Assembly (NCBI RefSeq): GCF_014651935.1
Contig: NZ_BMXV01000005.1
Coordinates: 248,001-312,000 of the forward strand
Source: Marinobacter zhanjiangensis
GTDB lineage: Bacteria; Pseudomonadota; Gammaproteobacteria; Pseudomonadales; Oleiphilaceae
Direction: 5' to 3'
Length of the DNA stretch: 64,000 bases
This document shows, piece after piece, positions 18,111-26,624 of the stretch. Under the pieces are notes generated by a model. It ran no database searches. It was not told where the DNA came from and saw only the letters and a list, made by a program, of their open reading frames with translations. Both the position numbers and the translations under genes were made by a program. How positions within the stretch are numbered: position 1 is the stretch's first letter; each line of letters starts with the position of its first letter.

Positions 18111-21100
18111 TTAGCCTCGCCCCAAAGGCTGAAACAACACCTGCACGTCCTCTGCGGTAAGCGCGGCTGAGAAGTTCTCGGCTTTGCCGTAGAGACCGTC
18201 GGCCAGTTGGGCCTTGCGTTGTTGCAGGGCCTGGATGCGTTCTTCCACCGTGCCTTCACAGATAAGCCGGTAGACGAACACCGGCTTATCCTGGCCGATG
18301 CGCCAGGCCCGGTCGGTAGCCTGCTGCTCCACGGCGGGGTTCCACCAGGGGTCGTAATGAATCACGCAGTCGGCGGCGGTGAGGTTCAGCCCGGCGCCCC
18401 CGGCTTTCAGGCTGATCAGGAACAGCGGCACCTTGCCTGCCTGGAAATCCTTCACCGGCTTCTCCCGGTTCCGGGTCTTGCCGGTGAGCTTGACGTAGTC
18501 CAGCCTCATCGATGCGAGGGCTTTTTCCAGAATCGCCAGCATGCTGGTGAACTGCGAGAAAATAATAATCCGCCGGCCTTCCTCCAGCAGCTCCGTGATC
18601 ATCCCCAGCAGGTAATTCAGCTTGGCGGACGCCAGAGGCTGATCGCTGCTTTTCAGCAAGTCGGGATGACAACAAATCTGCCGCAGTTTGAGCAGGGCTT
18701 CCAGAATCTCGATCTGGCTGCGGGCCACGCCTTTCTCGTTCATCAGCTGGCGGATTTTGGCGTTCATGCTGGCACGGACGGTCTCGTACAGGTCTTTCTG
18801 TACGCTGTTGAGTTCCACCAGCTTGACCATCTCGGTTTTCTCCGGCAGTTCCGGCGTCACCTGATCCTTGGTGCGTCTCAGCAGGAACGGACGGATGCGT
18901 CGGCCCAGGTGGTAGTGCTGATCCTGGTCGCCGTTACGCTCGATGGGGTTGCGGTAGAACTCCCGGAACTCCGCCCCGGTACCCAGGTAACCCGGCAGCA
19001 CCAGATCAAACAGCGACCAGAGTTCCCCCAGGTGGTTTTCCATGGGGGTGCCGGTGAGGGCGATCCGGTTGGTGGTCGTTAGCCGACGGGCCGCTTTCGA
19101 CACGGCCGCCTTGGGGTTCTTCAGGTTCTGGGCCTCGTCAAAGAAGACCATGCTGTAGGCCAGTGCTTCATGGTGGCTGGCGTCCCGGTGGAGCAAGGGG
19201 TAGGAGGTGATGACCAGGTCCGCCTCGCCCCTGTTATCAAAAAGCTGCCGGCGCTTCGGGCCATGGATGACCAAAAGCCGAAGGTCCGGCGTGAAGCGCG
19301 CGGCTTCTGCTTTCCAGTTGGGAATGACGCTGGTGGGGCAGACCACCAGAGCGGGCTGCTGAAGCCGTCCCGCCTGCTTTTCCACCAGAATACAGGCCAG
19401 GGTCTGCAGGGTCTTGCCCAGCCCCATGTCATCCGCAAGCACGCCGCCAAGTTCCGACTGCCGCAGAAAATGCAGCCAGTTGAGGCCATCCTGCTGATAG
19501 TGTCTCAGTGTTGCATTCAGCCCTTCCGGTGGGGCGACGGTCTCCAGGCCAGTGAAATCCGCCAGCTGCTGGCCGAGCTTCCGCAGCTGGTCGCCGCTTT
19601 CCCATTGTGCCGCCGACGTGCCGGCCAGCATTGCCGCATCCAGCCTGGGCAGGCTCAACGGGCCGTCATCCATGGTGGCACTGAAGCCCCGGTGGAACAG
19701 GTGAACCAGGGTTTCCAGCATGGGGCGAACCCGGTCTGAAGGCACCCGGATAAGCGACTCACCATCGTGGAGCCACAGGCTCTCCGGCAGTTCCAGGTGC
19801 CCGTCTTCGTCCAGGGAAAGCCCGATATCCAGATGCTGCAGGCCTTTCTCCAACAGGGGGATCAGATCAATGCGCTCGCCATCTTGCTCGATGCCCAGCT
19901 CCACATCGAACCAGCCGGGCTCTTCCGATGTGTCCGTGCGCCCGTACCAGTCGGAGGCCTCCACCACGGGCACGTCCATGGAATCATCCATCTCGATGCG
20001 CCAGCCCGCTCCCGCCAGTCGGGGTAGTTCCCAGGCCAGGAAATCCAGCCACAGGGAGGGTGTGGGCAGGGTCTGGTCATGATCCATTCCCCCGGGGAGC
20101 GATCTAGCCCAGGTTTCATCCAGTTCGAAAAGGAAAAGGAAGTCAACCAGTTCTCCCGAGCATTGACGCTCTAACGGAATGTCGCGGAAGATCAGCAGGG
20201 ACTGGTCATCATCAATGCGCTGCACCGGATTGTCCCCGGAGGACTCGTACTCCTCCAGCAGAACTCCCCGGTAATCAAAGCGCAGTCTTGCAACTTTCAG
20301 CGGGGACGATTGTGGTCCCGGGATCTGAAACAGCTGCAGCACAGGAACCGGCGTGTCGTGCACTTCTTCGGGAACCCGTATACTTTCCGGTAGCGATGTG
20401 CCGGACGCCTCCATTAAGGGGCGCAGCTCCGTGGAGTGTTCCTCCAGCAAGGCCGGGGGGATCGGCGGCGCGTCTAATAGCAGTAACCAGGTATCCGTAT
20501 CCACCGGCAGATTGAGTGGGCCGGCTTTGTGGTTTTCGGCGTCGAGGTACCAGGGCGGATCGGTGGGCAGTATCATCAGATCGCCCATGGAAGAGGGTGT
20601 CAGCATGAAGTTGCCCGCCTCGTCCTGCTGCCACTGGAGCTCCACACTTAGCGGTTCGCCACGGGAAAACGGACAGCTGTCGGGCTTTTCCCAGACCAGC
20701 CGCCCGGTCTCCAGTGCCGACGCCAGAAAGCGCGCGCCGGCCATGCCGGAGACAACGGGCGAGGAACGGTGAGAGCCCGGCAGCCGCTGAATCCAGAGCA
20801 GCGGTTCGATGTCCGGCTTCTGAATGTACTTGGGCGGCTGCTGTTCCAGGTCATGGCGTTGCCAGGGGCTAACTTCCTGGCTCTTCCCCAGCCTGCCGCT
20901 CTTGAGAACCCGTATCCGGCGGCAGGAAACATAAACATTGCCGGATACGCTATCCGCATTCAGCACAAATACCAGCCCGATGTCACGTGACGCAGCTTCC
21001 TTCAGTTCCCGGAATTCCCGAAGCCATTGCTGGAAGTGGATGCCAAGCTGCTCGTCCCGGGATAGCGTTGGTTTGACCCGCGGGTCAGCCCTTTCGTTGG

Positions 21101-21374
21101 CTGTCAGCAGAACTGCCACCGCATGCTTGCAGAACACGCCCACCGGGCAGCTGCAGACCGCGTTCAGGGCCCAGGGCGTCATGGTATCCACCGTGACAAC
21201 CGTGCGATATGACTGCCGACCACTCCCGGACACGGCGGCGTGAATATGATGAAGACTTGTTCCCGACCGGGTATCCGACAGCTCCGACACCCGGCCCTGC
21301 AGATAGTACCGATGCCCACGCTGATAGGTTGCGGACCCAAAAACGTCCTCAAGAACACCGGGCTGAAGATACAT
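18111..21374 (-). CDS. SNF2-family ATPase with N-terminal SWIM zinc finger
   Basis: This is a large Swi2/Snf2-type DNA translocase of about 1087 residues. An N-terminal SWIM zinc finger (CSCPVGVFCKH, residues 74-84) may bind DNA or protein. A long central region follows, then the helicase core with Walker A LADDMGLGKTLQ near residue 650, Walker B DEAQNLKN near 746 and the C-terminal motifs LSLKAGGAGLNLTAAD and ATDRAWRIGQ typical of SNF2. The start is set at the ATG at 21374, because the longer frame to 21566 reads through a repeat and the end of the transposase gene. Bacterial homologs (HepA-like) act on transcription or DNA, but their exact role is unknown. Confidence 0.9.
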   Translation of the reverse strand: MYLQPGVLEDVFGSATYQRGHRYYLQGRVSELSDTRSGTSLHHIHAAVSGSGRQSYRTVVTVDTMTPWALNAVCSCPVGVFCKHAVAVLLTANERADPRVKPTLSRDEQLGIHFQQWLREFRELKEAASRDIGLVFVLNADSVSGNVYVSCRRIRVLKSGRLGKSQEVSPWQRHDLEQQPPKYIQKPDIEPLLWIQRLPGSHRSSPVVSGMAGARFLASALETGRLVWEKPDSCPFSRGEPLSVELQWQQDEAGNFMLTPSSMGDLMILPTDPPWYLDAENHKAGPLNLPVDTDTWLLLLDAPPIPPALLEEHSTELRPLMEASGTSLPESIRVPEEVHDTPVPVLQLFQIPGPQSSPLKVARLRFDYRGVLLEEYESSGDNPVQRIDDDQSLLIFRDIPLERQCSGELVDFLFLFELDETWARSLPGGMDHDQTLPTPSLWLDFLAWELPRLAGAGWRIEMDDSMDVPVVEASDWYGRTDTSEEPGWFDVELGIEQDGERIDLIPLLEKGLQHLDIGLSLDEDGHLELPESLWLHDGESLIRVPSDRVRPMLETLVHLFHRGFSATMDDGPLSLPRLDAAMLAGTSAAQWESGDQLRKLGQQLADFTGLETVAPPEGLNATLRHYQQDGLNWLHFLRQSELGGVLADDMGLGKTLQTLACILVEKQAGRLQQPALVVCPTSVIPNWKAEAARFTPDLRLLVIHGPKRRQLFDNRGEADLVITSYPLLHRDASHHEALAYSMVFFDEAQNLKNPKAAVSKAARRLTTTNRIALTGTPMENHLGELWSLFDLVLPGYLGTGAEFREFYRNPIERNGDQDQHYHLGRRIRPFLLRRTKDQVTPELPEKTEMVKLVELNSVQKDLYETVRASMNAKIRQLMNEKGVARSQIEILEALLKLRQICCHPDLLKSSDQPLASAKLNYLLGMITELLEEGRRIIIFSQFTSMLAILEKALASMRLDYVKLTGKTRNREKPVKDFQAGKVPLFLISLKAGGAGLNLTAADCVIHYDPWWNPAVEQQATDRAWRIGQDKPVFVYRLICEGTVEERIQALQQRKAQLADGLYGKAENFSAALTAEDVQVLFQPLGRG

Positions 21375-21433
21375 CTCAGAGGTCTCCCACTCTCTGGAAA
21401 GCCGCGACTTTACCAGATGACGTCCCCACCCGG

Positions 21434-21457
21434 AAATTGGGGTCAGACCCCATTTTT
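21434..21457. repeat. REP-like palindrome copy 2 (3' flank of RAYT)
   Basis: AAATT-GGGGTCAGACCCC-ATTTTT. It contains the stop codon and last residues (NGV) of the transposase gene on the minus strand. Confidence 0.92.
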
Positions 21458-22141
21458 GTCCTTCGGTGGCCGGCCACGGCGGCGGGGTCGCTGGGGAAGG
21501 CCGTACTGCTGCTCGAGGCGTTTGCGGAAGGCCTCGGAACCCAGAGCGTAGCCGGTTTTCATGCACTGGCGTACTTCCTGGAGTTCCCCCTCTGCGGGTG
21601 TCTGTTCAAACAACTGGTGATAGGCCCTGATGCGTTCGGCAGGGGTAGGGCCCAGCCGCAGATACTCCTCGTGGGGTGTGTGCAGCGCCGAGTCCCGACC
21701 GCGACCATGGCACTGGAAACTGGACCACACATACTGCTCCGGCAAGCGGACCATCCCCGCCCGCACCGGGTTGAGTTCAATATATCGCTGGCAGGACAGC
21801 AGGTAACGTTCCGATTCCACCATGAAGGATTTAAATCGCCCCTCCCAAAGCCCGCCGGTACGTTCGTGGCGGTGGTTGAAATACCGAACATAGCGACGGC
21901 CAACAGACTGCATCATGCGTGACAGGGCCGGCTCCGCAAGTGGGGTGCAAAGAAGGTGGATGTGATTCGTCATCAGCACCCAGGCGTGAACAAGCACCTG
22001 GTGCTCTTCGGCGTATTCAGCCAGCAGACGAGAGTAAAAGCCCTTGTCCAGCTCATCAAAAAAGCAGAACTGACGGTTCACCCCACGCTGAATCACATGC
22101 TGGGGTACACCGGCGGGACAAAAGCGCGGCGCTCGGGGCAT
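21443..22141 (-). CDS. REP-associated tyrosine transposase (RAYT, TnpA_REP/Y1_Tnp)
   Basis: This 232-residue HUH single-strand transposase belongs to the family that moves REP palindromes. The HUH histidines are in MTNHIHLL (His60, His62), and candidate catalytic tyrosines are in GRRYVRYFNH (Tyr84, Tyr87). The N-terminal block PAGVPQHVIQRGVNRQ and LWEGRFKSFMVE are family hallmarks. The ATG at 22141 has AAGGAGA seven bases upstream. A palindromic repeat lies just before the start (22159-22181), and another contains the stop codon (21434-21457). The gene is thus bracketed by the repeats it probably recognises. Seven further copies lie within 6 kb. Confidence 0.92.
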   Translation of the reverse strand: MPRAPRFCPAGVPQHVIQRGVNRQFCFFDELDKGFYSRLLAEYAEEHQVLVHAWVLMTNHIHLLCTPLAEPALSRMMQSVGRRYVRYFNHRHERTGGLWEGRFKSFMVESERYLLSCQRYIELNPVRAGMVRLPEQYVWSSFQCHGRGRDSALHTPHEEYLRLGPTPAERIRAYHQLFEQTPAEGELQEVRQCMKTGYALGSEAFRKRLEQQYGLPQRPRRRGRPPKDKNGV

Positions 22142-22158
22142 GTTGGTCTCCTTCCCTG

Positions 22159-22181
22159 AAAATGGGGTCAGACCCCAATTT
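22159..22181. repeat. REP-like palindrome copy 3 (5' flank of RAYT)
   Basis: AAAAT-GGGGTCAGACCCC-AATTT, 18 bases upstream of the RAYT start. It could also fold in the transposase mRNA leader. Confidence 0.92.
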
Positions 22182-22236
22182 CCTGTTCTCCATGAAGTCC
22201 CGAACCTAGCCAAAACGGTAAGTACCGTCAAGGCTT

Positions 22237-22260
22237 GAAATTGGGGTCTGACCCCAATTC
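22237..22260. repeat. REP-like palindrome copy 4
   Basis: GAAATT-GGGGTCTGACCCC-AATTC. The centre base is T instead of A, so this copy is in the opposite orientation to copies 1-3. Confidence 0.92.
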
Positions 22261-22325
22261 AGGGACCGGGACAAATTCGGGGCACGAAGTGGTATCGTTG
22301 TCGGTGTGGCAGTGGGAACCCCGTC

Positions 22326-22350
22326 AAAAACGGGGTCTGACCCCAATTTC
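22326..22350. repeat. REP-like palindrome copy 5
   Basis: AAAAAC-GGGGTCTGACCCC-AATTTC, 19 bases before the cysQ start. It may form a structure in the cysQ leader. Confidence 0.9.
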
Positions 22351-22368
22351 AGTTAATCAGGAAGCGCA

Positions 22369-23139
22369 ATGAACTACGAATCGTTACTGGACAAACTCCT
22401 CGAAATCGCCGACAGCGCCAGCGAAAAAGTCATGGCAATCTACCAGACCGATTTCCAGGTGGAGACCAAGGAAGACAACAGCCCCATCACCGAGGCTGAT
22501 ATCGCCAGTCATCACGCCATCGTGGATGGCCTCAAGGCGTTGACGCCCGACATTCCGATCCTCTCCGAGGAATCCGCCAACGCCCCCTGGGAAGAGCGTA
22601 AAAGCTGGGACCGCTTCTGGCTGGTGGATCCCATCGATGGCACCAAGGAGTTCACCAACCGCACCGGTGAGTTCACCGTCAACATCGCGCTTATTGAAAA
22701 CGGCGAACCGGTGATGGGTGTGGTGACAGCCCCGGCGCTGAATGAAGCCTACTGGGGCATTAAGGGGCAGGGCGCCTGGAAGCGGGAGGCCGACGGCAGC
22801 ACCCGCAAGCTCCAGGTGGTCAATCCGCCTGAGGCCATACGCGCGGTGGCCAGCAAGAGCCACCTGAACCAGGAAACCAGTAACTTTATCAATCAGCTGG
22901 GCAACCATGAACTGGTGCAGGCCGGCAGCAGCCTCAAGTTCTGCCGCATTGCCGAAGGTGAAGCCGACATCTACCCACGTCTGGGCCCCACCTGCGAATG
23001 GGATACAGGTGCCGCCCACGCGGTTCTGGTTGCAGCCGGGGGCAAGGTCACCCAGCTGGATGGCACGCCGCTGGCCTACGGCAAGGAAGACGTGCTGAAC
23101 CCGAATTTTGTCGCGTCCGGCGCCTGGTACAACGGCTGA
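22369..23139 (+). CDS. cysQ: 3'(2'),5'-bisphosphate nucleotidase (inositol monophosphatase family)
   Basis: This 256-residue metal-dependent phosphatase removes the 3' phosphate from PAP, a by-product of sulfate assimilation and of PAPS-dependent sulfotransferases. The metal-site motifs are SEES (Glu67-Glu68), DPIDGTKEF (Asp87-Thr92) and CEWDTGAAHAVL near the C-terminus, all in family order. Two sulfotransferases in the 35-41 kb region would generate PAP, so this activity is relevant to them even though the genes are far apart. Palindromic repeats flank it on both sides. Confidence 0.93.
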   Translation: MNYESLLDKLLEIADSASEKVMAIYQTDFQVETKEDNSPITEADIASHHAIVDGLKALTPDIPILSEESANAPWEERKSWDRFWLVDPIDGTKEFTNRTGEFTVNIALIENGEPVMGVVTAPALNEAYWGIKGQGAWKREADGSTRKLQVVNPPEAIRAVASKSHLNQETSNFINQLGNHELVQAGSSLKFCRIAEGEADIYPRLGPTCEWDTGAAHAVLVAAGGKVTQLDGTPLAYGKEDVLNPNFVASGAWYNG

Positions 23140-23183
23140 TGTAGAACCGAGCCCCCCAGCCGCGCAATCGGGGCAGTGAAGCC

Positions 23184-23210
23184 CGAAATTGGGGTCAGAC
23201 CCCAATTTCG
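23184..23210. repeat. REP-like palindrome copy 6
   Basis: CGAAATT-GGGGTCAGACCCC-AATTTCG. This is the longest perfect palindrome of the set, extending through the outer CG. It lies 45 bases after cysQ. Confidence 0.93.
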
Positions 23211-23402
23211 AGGCAAGGGGCGGGAGAGCTTGGCCAGGCCTACGGTCTGTAAAACCCTGTAACCCTATTTTTCGTTTAATTACATGAAATTAAATCGCCA
23301 AAAAAATGGCAGATTGGCGATCGTAAACACGAGTTCCATAACAGTTTTAAACAGCCATGGGCCCTAGGATAGAACCTCGCAAATTCGTACCGAGGTGCTC
23401 CC

Positions 23403-24806
23403 ATGGTTGTCGCCAAACTCCCCACGCTTTTCCTCATCGCCCTTCTTTCAGCACTGTTGAGTGCCTGCGGTGGTGGCGGAGGCAGTGATAGTGGCAGCTC
23501 CCAGTCTGGTTCGAGCAGTTCTAACGATACCAGCGATACCGAAGAGTCCATACAGATTTCCGGTTACGCAATCAAGGGTGTGGTCTCTCAGGGCATTATC
23601 ACCGCCTGGGGCGTCGAGCCCGATGGCTCCCTCGTCCAGCTGGGCGAGCCTGCGCGCACCAGCGAAACCGGCTTCTATGACCTGAGTTTCTCGACCGACA
23701 GCGACCTCATCAAGCTGGAGCTGACCAGCGACGGCAACACCCGTATGCGCTGTGACGCCGTCGATGGCTGCCGGGACTATTCAGGCTCTGATACCGCTGC
23801 CTTCGGCGAAGACTTCTGGCCCGGGCCCAACCTGCAGCTGGAAACCATCGTCGCCATCAACGACAAGGTGGAGCAGCCCCAGGGGCACCTGACACCGCTC
23901 ACCAGCCTGAGCACCACCCTGTTTGAAGTCATGGGCACCACAACTGGCTGGGACGGGTTCCAGCAGGCGCAGCAGGAAGTAGAGGCCAGGTTTGGCCTGC
24001 AGCCAGGGGCCGTGGCAGTGACCCCCGTGGACATCACCCGAGAACTGCCAAGCGGCCTGACCGACGCGGAACTGGAGTCCGCACTGGTCAATTCCGCCTT
24101 CATGGGGCTGGCGGCGCAATTCCCGATGGAAGGCGTTCAGGGGGCAATCGACAGCTACCGGGACCAGTTGTTGACCACTGGTGAGATTGCCAGCGAAGAA
24201 GTCGGTGGCCAGCCAGGCAGCGACAGCATTCGGGAATACGCGGCCATCCACGCCTACACGCTCGCAGACAGCCAGGACCAGGCCATGGCCGACACCCTGT
24301 TATCCGCGGCAGATCGCCTGTATGAAATGCCGGATGATACCCAGCAGCCCGCAACAGAGCCGGAAGAAACACCCACCGCCGACAGCGACCAAACAGCACC
24401 AGCGCCGGAACCCGAATCAGATTTGCAAACCGATCCCGAACCGGCCCCCGAGCCAGCTCCGGAACCCGAATCAGACCTGCAGACCGATCCCGAGCCGGCT
24501 CCCCAGCCAGCGCCGGAAACTGAGCCAACAACCAGCACCGCCACACTCACCTGGCAGGCACCGGGAACCCGCGAGGATGGCACAGGCATGTCCATGGGCG
24601 AAATCGACCAGTACATTGTCCGCTACGGCACCCAGCCCGAGATTGCGGATATGACCAACGAAGTGGTCGTCGAAGACGGGCAGACCATGGAGCATGAAAT
24701 CACAGACCTGGGTGAGGGCACCTGGTACTTCGCCATGCGCACCGTCGACCAGAACGGCCTGCAAAGCAACTGGTCGGAAATCGCCAGTAAGTCGATTACC
24801 CGGTAA
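23403..24806 (+). CDS. large lipoprotein with proline/glutamate repeats and Fn3-like end
   Basis: This 467-residue protein has lipobox LLSAC (Cys22), then a glycine/serine/aspartate linker. Residues 50-300 form an unrecognised globular region that starts with a carboxypeptidase-regulatory-like strand pattern (GYAIKGVVSQGIITAWG). A PEP-rich segment with two 18-residue repeats (PEPESDLQTDPEPAPEPA-like) leads to a fibronectin III-like domain (TATLTWQAPGTREDG, then GTWYFAMRTVDQNGLQS). It is probably an exposed outer-membrane lipoprotein. No specific function can be assigned. Confidence 0.75.
   Translation: MVVAKLPTLFLIALLSALLSACGGGGGSDSGSSQSGSSSSNDTSDTEESIQISGYAIKGVVSQGIITAWGVEPDGSLVQLGEPARTSETGFYDLSFSTDSDLIKLELTSDGNTRMRCDAVDGCRDYSGSDTAAFGEDFWPGPNLQLETIVAINDKVEQPQGHLTPLTSLSTTLFEVMGTTTGWDGFQQAQQEVEARFGLQPGAVAVTPVDITRELPSGLTDAELESALVNSAFMGLAAQFPMEGVQGAIDSYRDQLLTTGEIASEEVGGQPGSDSIREYAAIHAYTLADSQDQAMADTLLSAADRLYEMPDDTQQPATEPEETPTADSDQTAPAPEPESDLQTDPEPAPEPAPEPESDLQTDPEPAPQPAPETEPTTSTATLTWQAPGTREDGTGMSMGEIDQYIVRYGTQPEIADMTNEVVVEDGQTMEHEITDLGEGTWYFAMRTVDQNGLQSNWSEIASKSITR
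24402..24509 (+). repeat. two tandem 54-bp repeats coding PEP-rich segment
   Basis: Units at 24402-24455 and 24456-24509 differ at only a few bases, and a third partial unit follows. They keep the reading frame (18 codons each). Copy number could vary between strains. Confidence 0.85.
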
Positions 24807-24812
24807 ACCCGG

Positions 24813-24837
24813 AAATTGGGGTCTGACCCCGATTTTT
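24813..24837. repeat. REP-like palindrome copy 7
   Basis: AAATT-GGGGTCTGACCCC-GATTTTT, six bases after the lipoprotein stop. The T-rich right side could also allow transcription termination. Confidence 0.9.
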
Positions 24838-24991
24838 ATAAGCCACCGCTCGATGGATCGAATGCGTTGGGTGGCTATAAGGGTAACCAGGGACCACGCG
24901 GGCTGTTCTATGAAATCCATCACGGCAATGCCCCAACAAAAGCGGACAATGGCCGTCCGGACTGATATTTCACTGGCAAGGAGCCACGCTC

Positions 24992-25336
24992 ATGGAATGC
25001 CCCTCGATTACCAACCTAACGCTTGGCAAACGCGACGTCGAAACGCTGGAACAGATTCGCAAGAAAATTCGCAACATGGACATGATTTCGATGATCCTGC
25101 CTGCCGGGGCCATGATGAATATCTTTATGAAGAACAACACGGTCGGTGCAGCCTACAATATCTCAACTTTTGAGTGGCAGGGCTTCGCCAACGCAATGGC
25201 TAATATCCCATCTGTGAAACGCGGGTTTATACAAAGGGCAGCGGGCCTCAGGGCGATGGAAGAGAGCATCACCTATCAGCAAAAACAGTTCTGGAGGGCT
25301 GTTTACTATGGGTGTGACGTGGAGGAAGCCTTGTGA
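24992..25336 (+). CDS. hypothetical protein, first of a coupled pair
   Basis: I do not recognise this family. It encodes 114 residues, has no signal peptide, and begins MECPSITNLTLGKRDVETLE. The centre has a hydrophobic stretch (MISMILPAGAMMNIFM) that could be a membrane or amphipathic segment. AAGGAG lies eight bases before the ATG, so it is probably expressed. Its stop overlaps the next gene's GTG start by four bases. Confidence 0.6.
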   Translation: MECPSITNLTLGKRDVETLEQIRKKIRNMDMISMILPAGAMMNIFMKNNTVGAAYNISTFEWQGFANAMANIPSVKRGFIQRAAGLRAMEESITYQQKQFWRAVYYGCDVEEAL

Positions 25337-25833
25337 GAGGGACCAAAACCATTCTGTCGTTGGCCCTTATGGCCTTCACTGGTACCGCGTTTTCCGACGA
25401 CGCCTACCATGCCTACTTCATGGACACGTTTGCCGCCTATGGTGAATCGGTAGAACGCTGTCAGGCCCTGCGTGATGACGCAGGTGCACCCCCTCAGGAG
25501 CTCGTGGAAGAAATCAAAGGGAAAGACAGTCATCATTTGCGAGTGTTCCTCATATATCATGAGTTTGCCCGCCAGGATGAATGTACTGCTGAGGAAACAG
25601 CCGCCATGCTATACGCACTTGGAGCCCTCCCCAAAGTTGACGATGTCCCGCCCGAAACGCGACAAGCCGTAGAGGCTTTGAGTGAAAACATGTTCAGCGG
25701 TGAGCGCCTGGAAATGGAGATGCGATATCGCGACCTGCCCTCGGGTTTCAGGGAAAAGCTGGAAGCTGAAAGCTGGTTCCATACCCCCTTCAGTGCCTTC
25801 GAGGTGCTTGAAGCGGCGGAGGCGGCTGACTAG
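25333..25833 (+). CDS. hypothetical exported protein, second of a coupled pair
   Basis: This 166-residue protein has a signal peptide (TKTILSLALMAFTGTAFSDD, cleavage probably after AFS). The mature part is acidic and helical with two cysteines (ERCQALRDD, RQDECTAEE) that could form a disulfide. No known family is recognised. The GTG start overlaps the stop of the preceding gene, so the two are likely translated together. Confidence 0.62.
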   Translation: MRGTKTILSLALMAFTGTAFSDDAYHAYFMDTFAAYGESVERCQALRDDAGAPPQELVEEIKGKDSHHLRVFLIYHEFARQDECTAEETAAMLYALGALPKVDDVPPETRQAVEALSENMFSGERLEMEMRYRDLPSGFREKLEAESWFHTPFSAFEVLEAAEAAD

Positions 25834-25871
25834 GCCGATAACCCAGGTAGAATTGAGCGAACCGCAAGTTC

Positions 25872-25886
25872 TTTGACCCCGATTTT
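25872..25886. repeat. half copy of the REP-like palindrome
   Basis: TTTGACCCCGATTTT keeps only the right arm of the palindrome. The left GGGGTC arm is absent. It looks like a decayed copy. Confidence 0.6.
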
Positions 25887-25986
25887 CTCGTCCTCTGCTT
25901 GTTCTCTGGATCGCGCAGCGGCAGGCTTTCAATATTGACAAAAATTGGCAATAATTGGCATGCAGGTAACGCAAAGTGAGGTGCCC

Positions 25987-26268
25987 ATGGCCACAATGAA
26001 TGTATCGCTGCCGGAACCAATGAAGGACTGGGTTGAGTCCCAGACCAGAACAGGCCGGTATGCCAACACCAGCGATTATGTGAGAGATCTGATCAGAAAA
26101 GACCAGGACCGTGCTGAAAAAATCGCACATATGCAACAACTGGTCAGCGAGGGGCTCGACAGTGGCGAGGGGGCTCGAACGATGGACCAACTGCGTGAAG
26201 ATGCCCTCACAAATCCTCAGGCCGACTCTTCACCACCTGCTGCTTCTGCACGAAAAATTGGGGTCTGA
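25987..26268 (+). CDS. ParD-like antitoxin without a toxin partner
   Basis: This protein of about 93 residues begins MATMNVSLPEPMKDWVESQT, and the segment YANTSDYVRDLIRKDQ is typical of the ParD/CopG ribbon-helix-helix family. The ATG at 25987 follows a GAGG-type site; an earlier in-frame start at 25945 is less likely. The C-terminal part is atypical and ends in residues (ARKIGV) encoded by a palindromic repeat. No ParE gene follows. The module appears to have lost its toxin at the repeat. Confidence 0.78.
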   Translation: MATMNVSLPEPMKDWVESQTRTGRYANTSDYVRDLIRKDQDRAEKIAHMQQLVSEGLDSGEGARTMDQLREDALTNPQADSSPPAASARKIGV

Positions 26269-26275
26269 CCCCAAT
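26253..26275. repeat. REP-like palindrome copy 8
   Basis: AAAAATT-GGGGTCTGACCCC-AAT. It encodes the end of the ParD-like antitoxin, at the position where a parE gene would be expected. Confidence 0.9.
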
Positions 26276-26291
26276 GTCGTTATTCGTTAAA

Positions 26292-26624
26292 TCAGATAGC
26301 GGTGCTGATTATCCGGGTTTTCCACCTGGATTTTGTTGAGACAAGACATCCGTAACCACGGAGCTCACTGGCAGAAACCTTCTTTTTTGTCGACTTGAGC
26401 ACTTTTTTAAGCCAACCCTTGGCCAGCGTGCCGCTTCCTCCAAGCAGGTCCTTGGCCAGTTTCCGCATGTTCTCGTTACATGAGGCGTTTGCCTCGATCA
26501 TCTGTTCAACGACGGCAACCGTTTCCTCGTTGAATCCGCTCTTGTAGTTTCGAACGGCCTGGTCTTCACCAATAACGGCGAAAATCATCTCAAGCAGATA
26601 GTCCTTTTCATTAGCGCTCAGCAT
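26292..26624 (-). CDS. hypothetical protein
   Basis: I do not recognise this family. The 110-residue protein is predominantly helical with a basic C-terminal third (KKVLKSTKKKVS) and two cysteines. There is no signal peptide. It overlaps the upstream lipoprotein gene by 14 bases on the same strand, so the two form an operon. Confidence 0.6.
   Translation of the reverse strand: MLSANEKDYLLEMIFAVIGEDQAVRNYKSGFNEETVAVVEQMIEANASCNENMRKLAKDLLGGSGTLAKGWLKKVLKSTKKKVSASELRGYGCLVSTKSRWKTRIISTAI

Noticed and set aside
21375..21566. 64-residue N-terminal extension of the SNF2 protein
   Set aside because: The extension is read through a palindromic repeat and the transposase 3' end; the SWIM domain begins shortly after the ATG at 21374.
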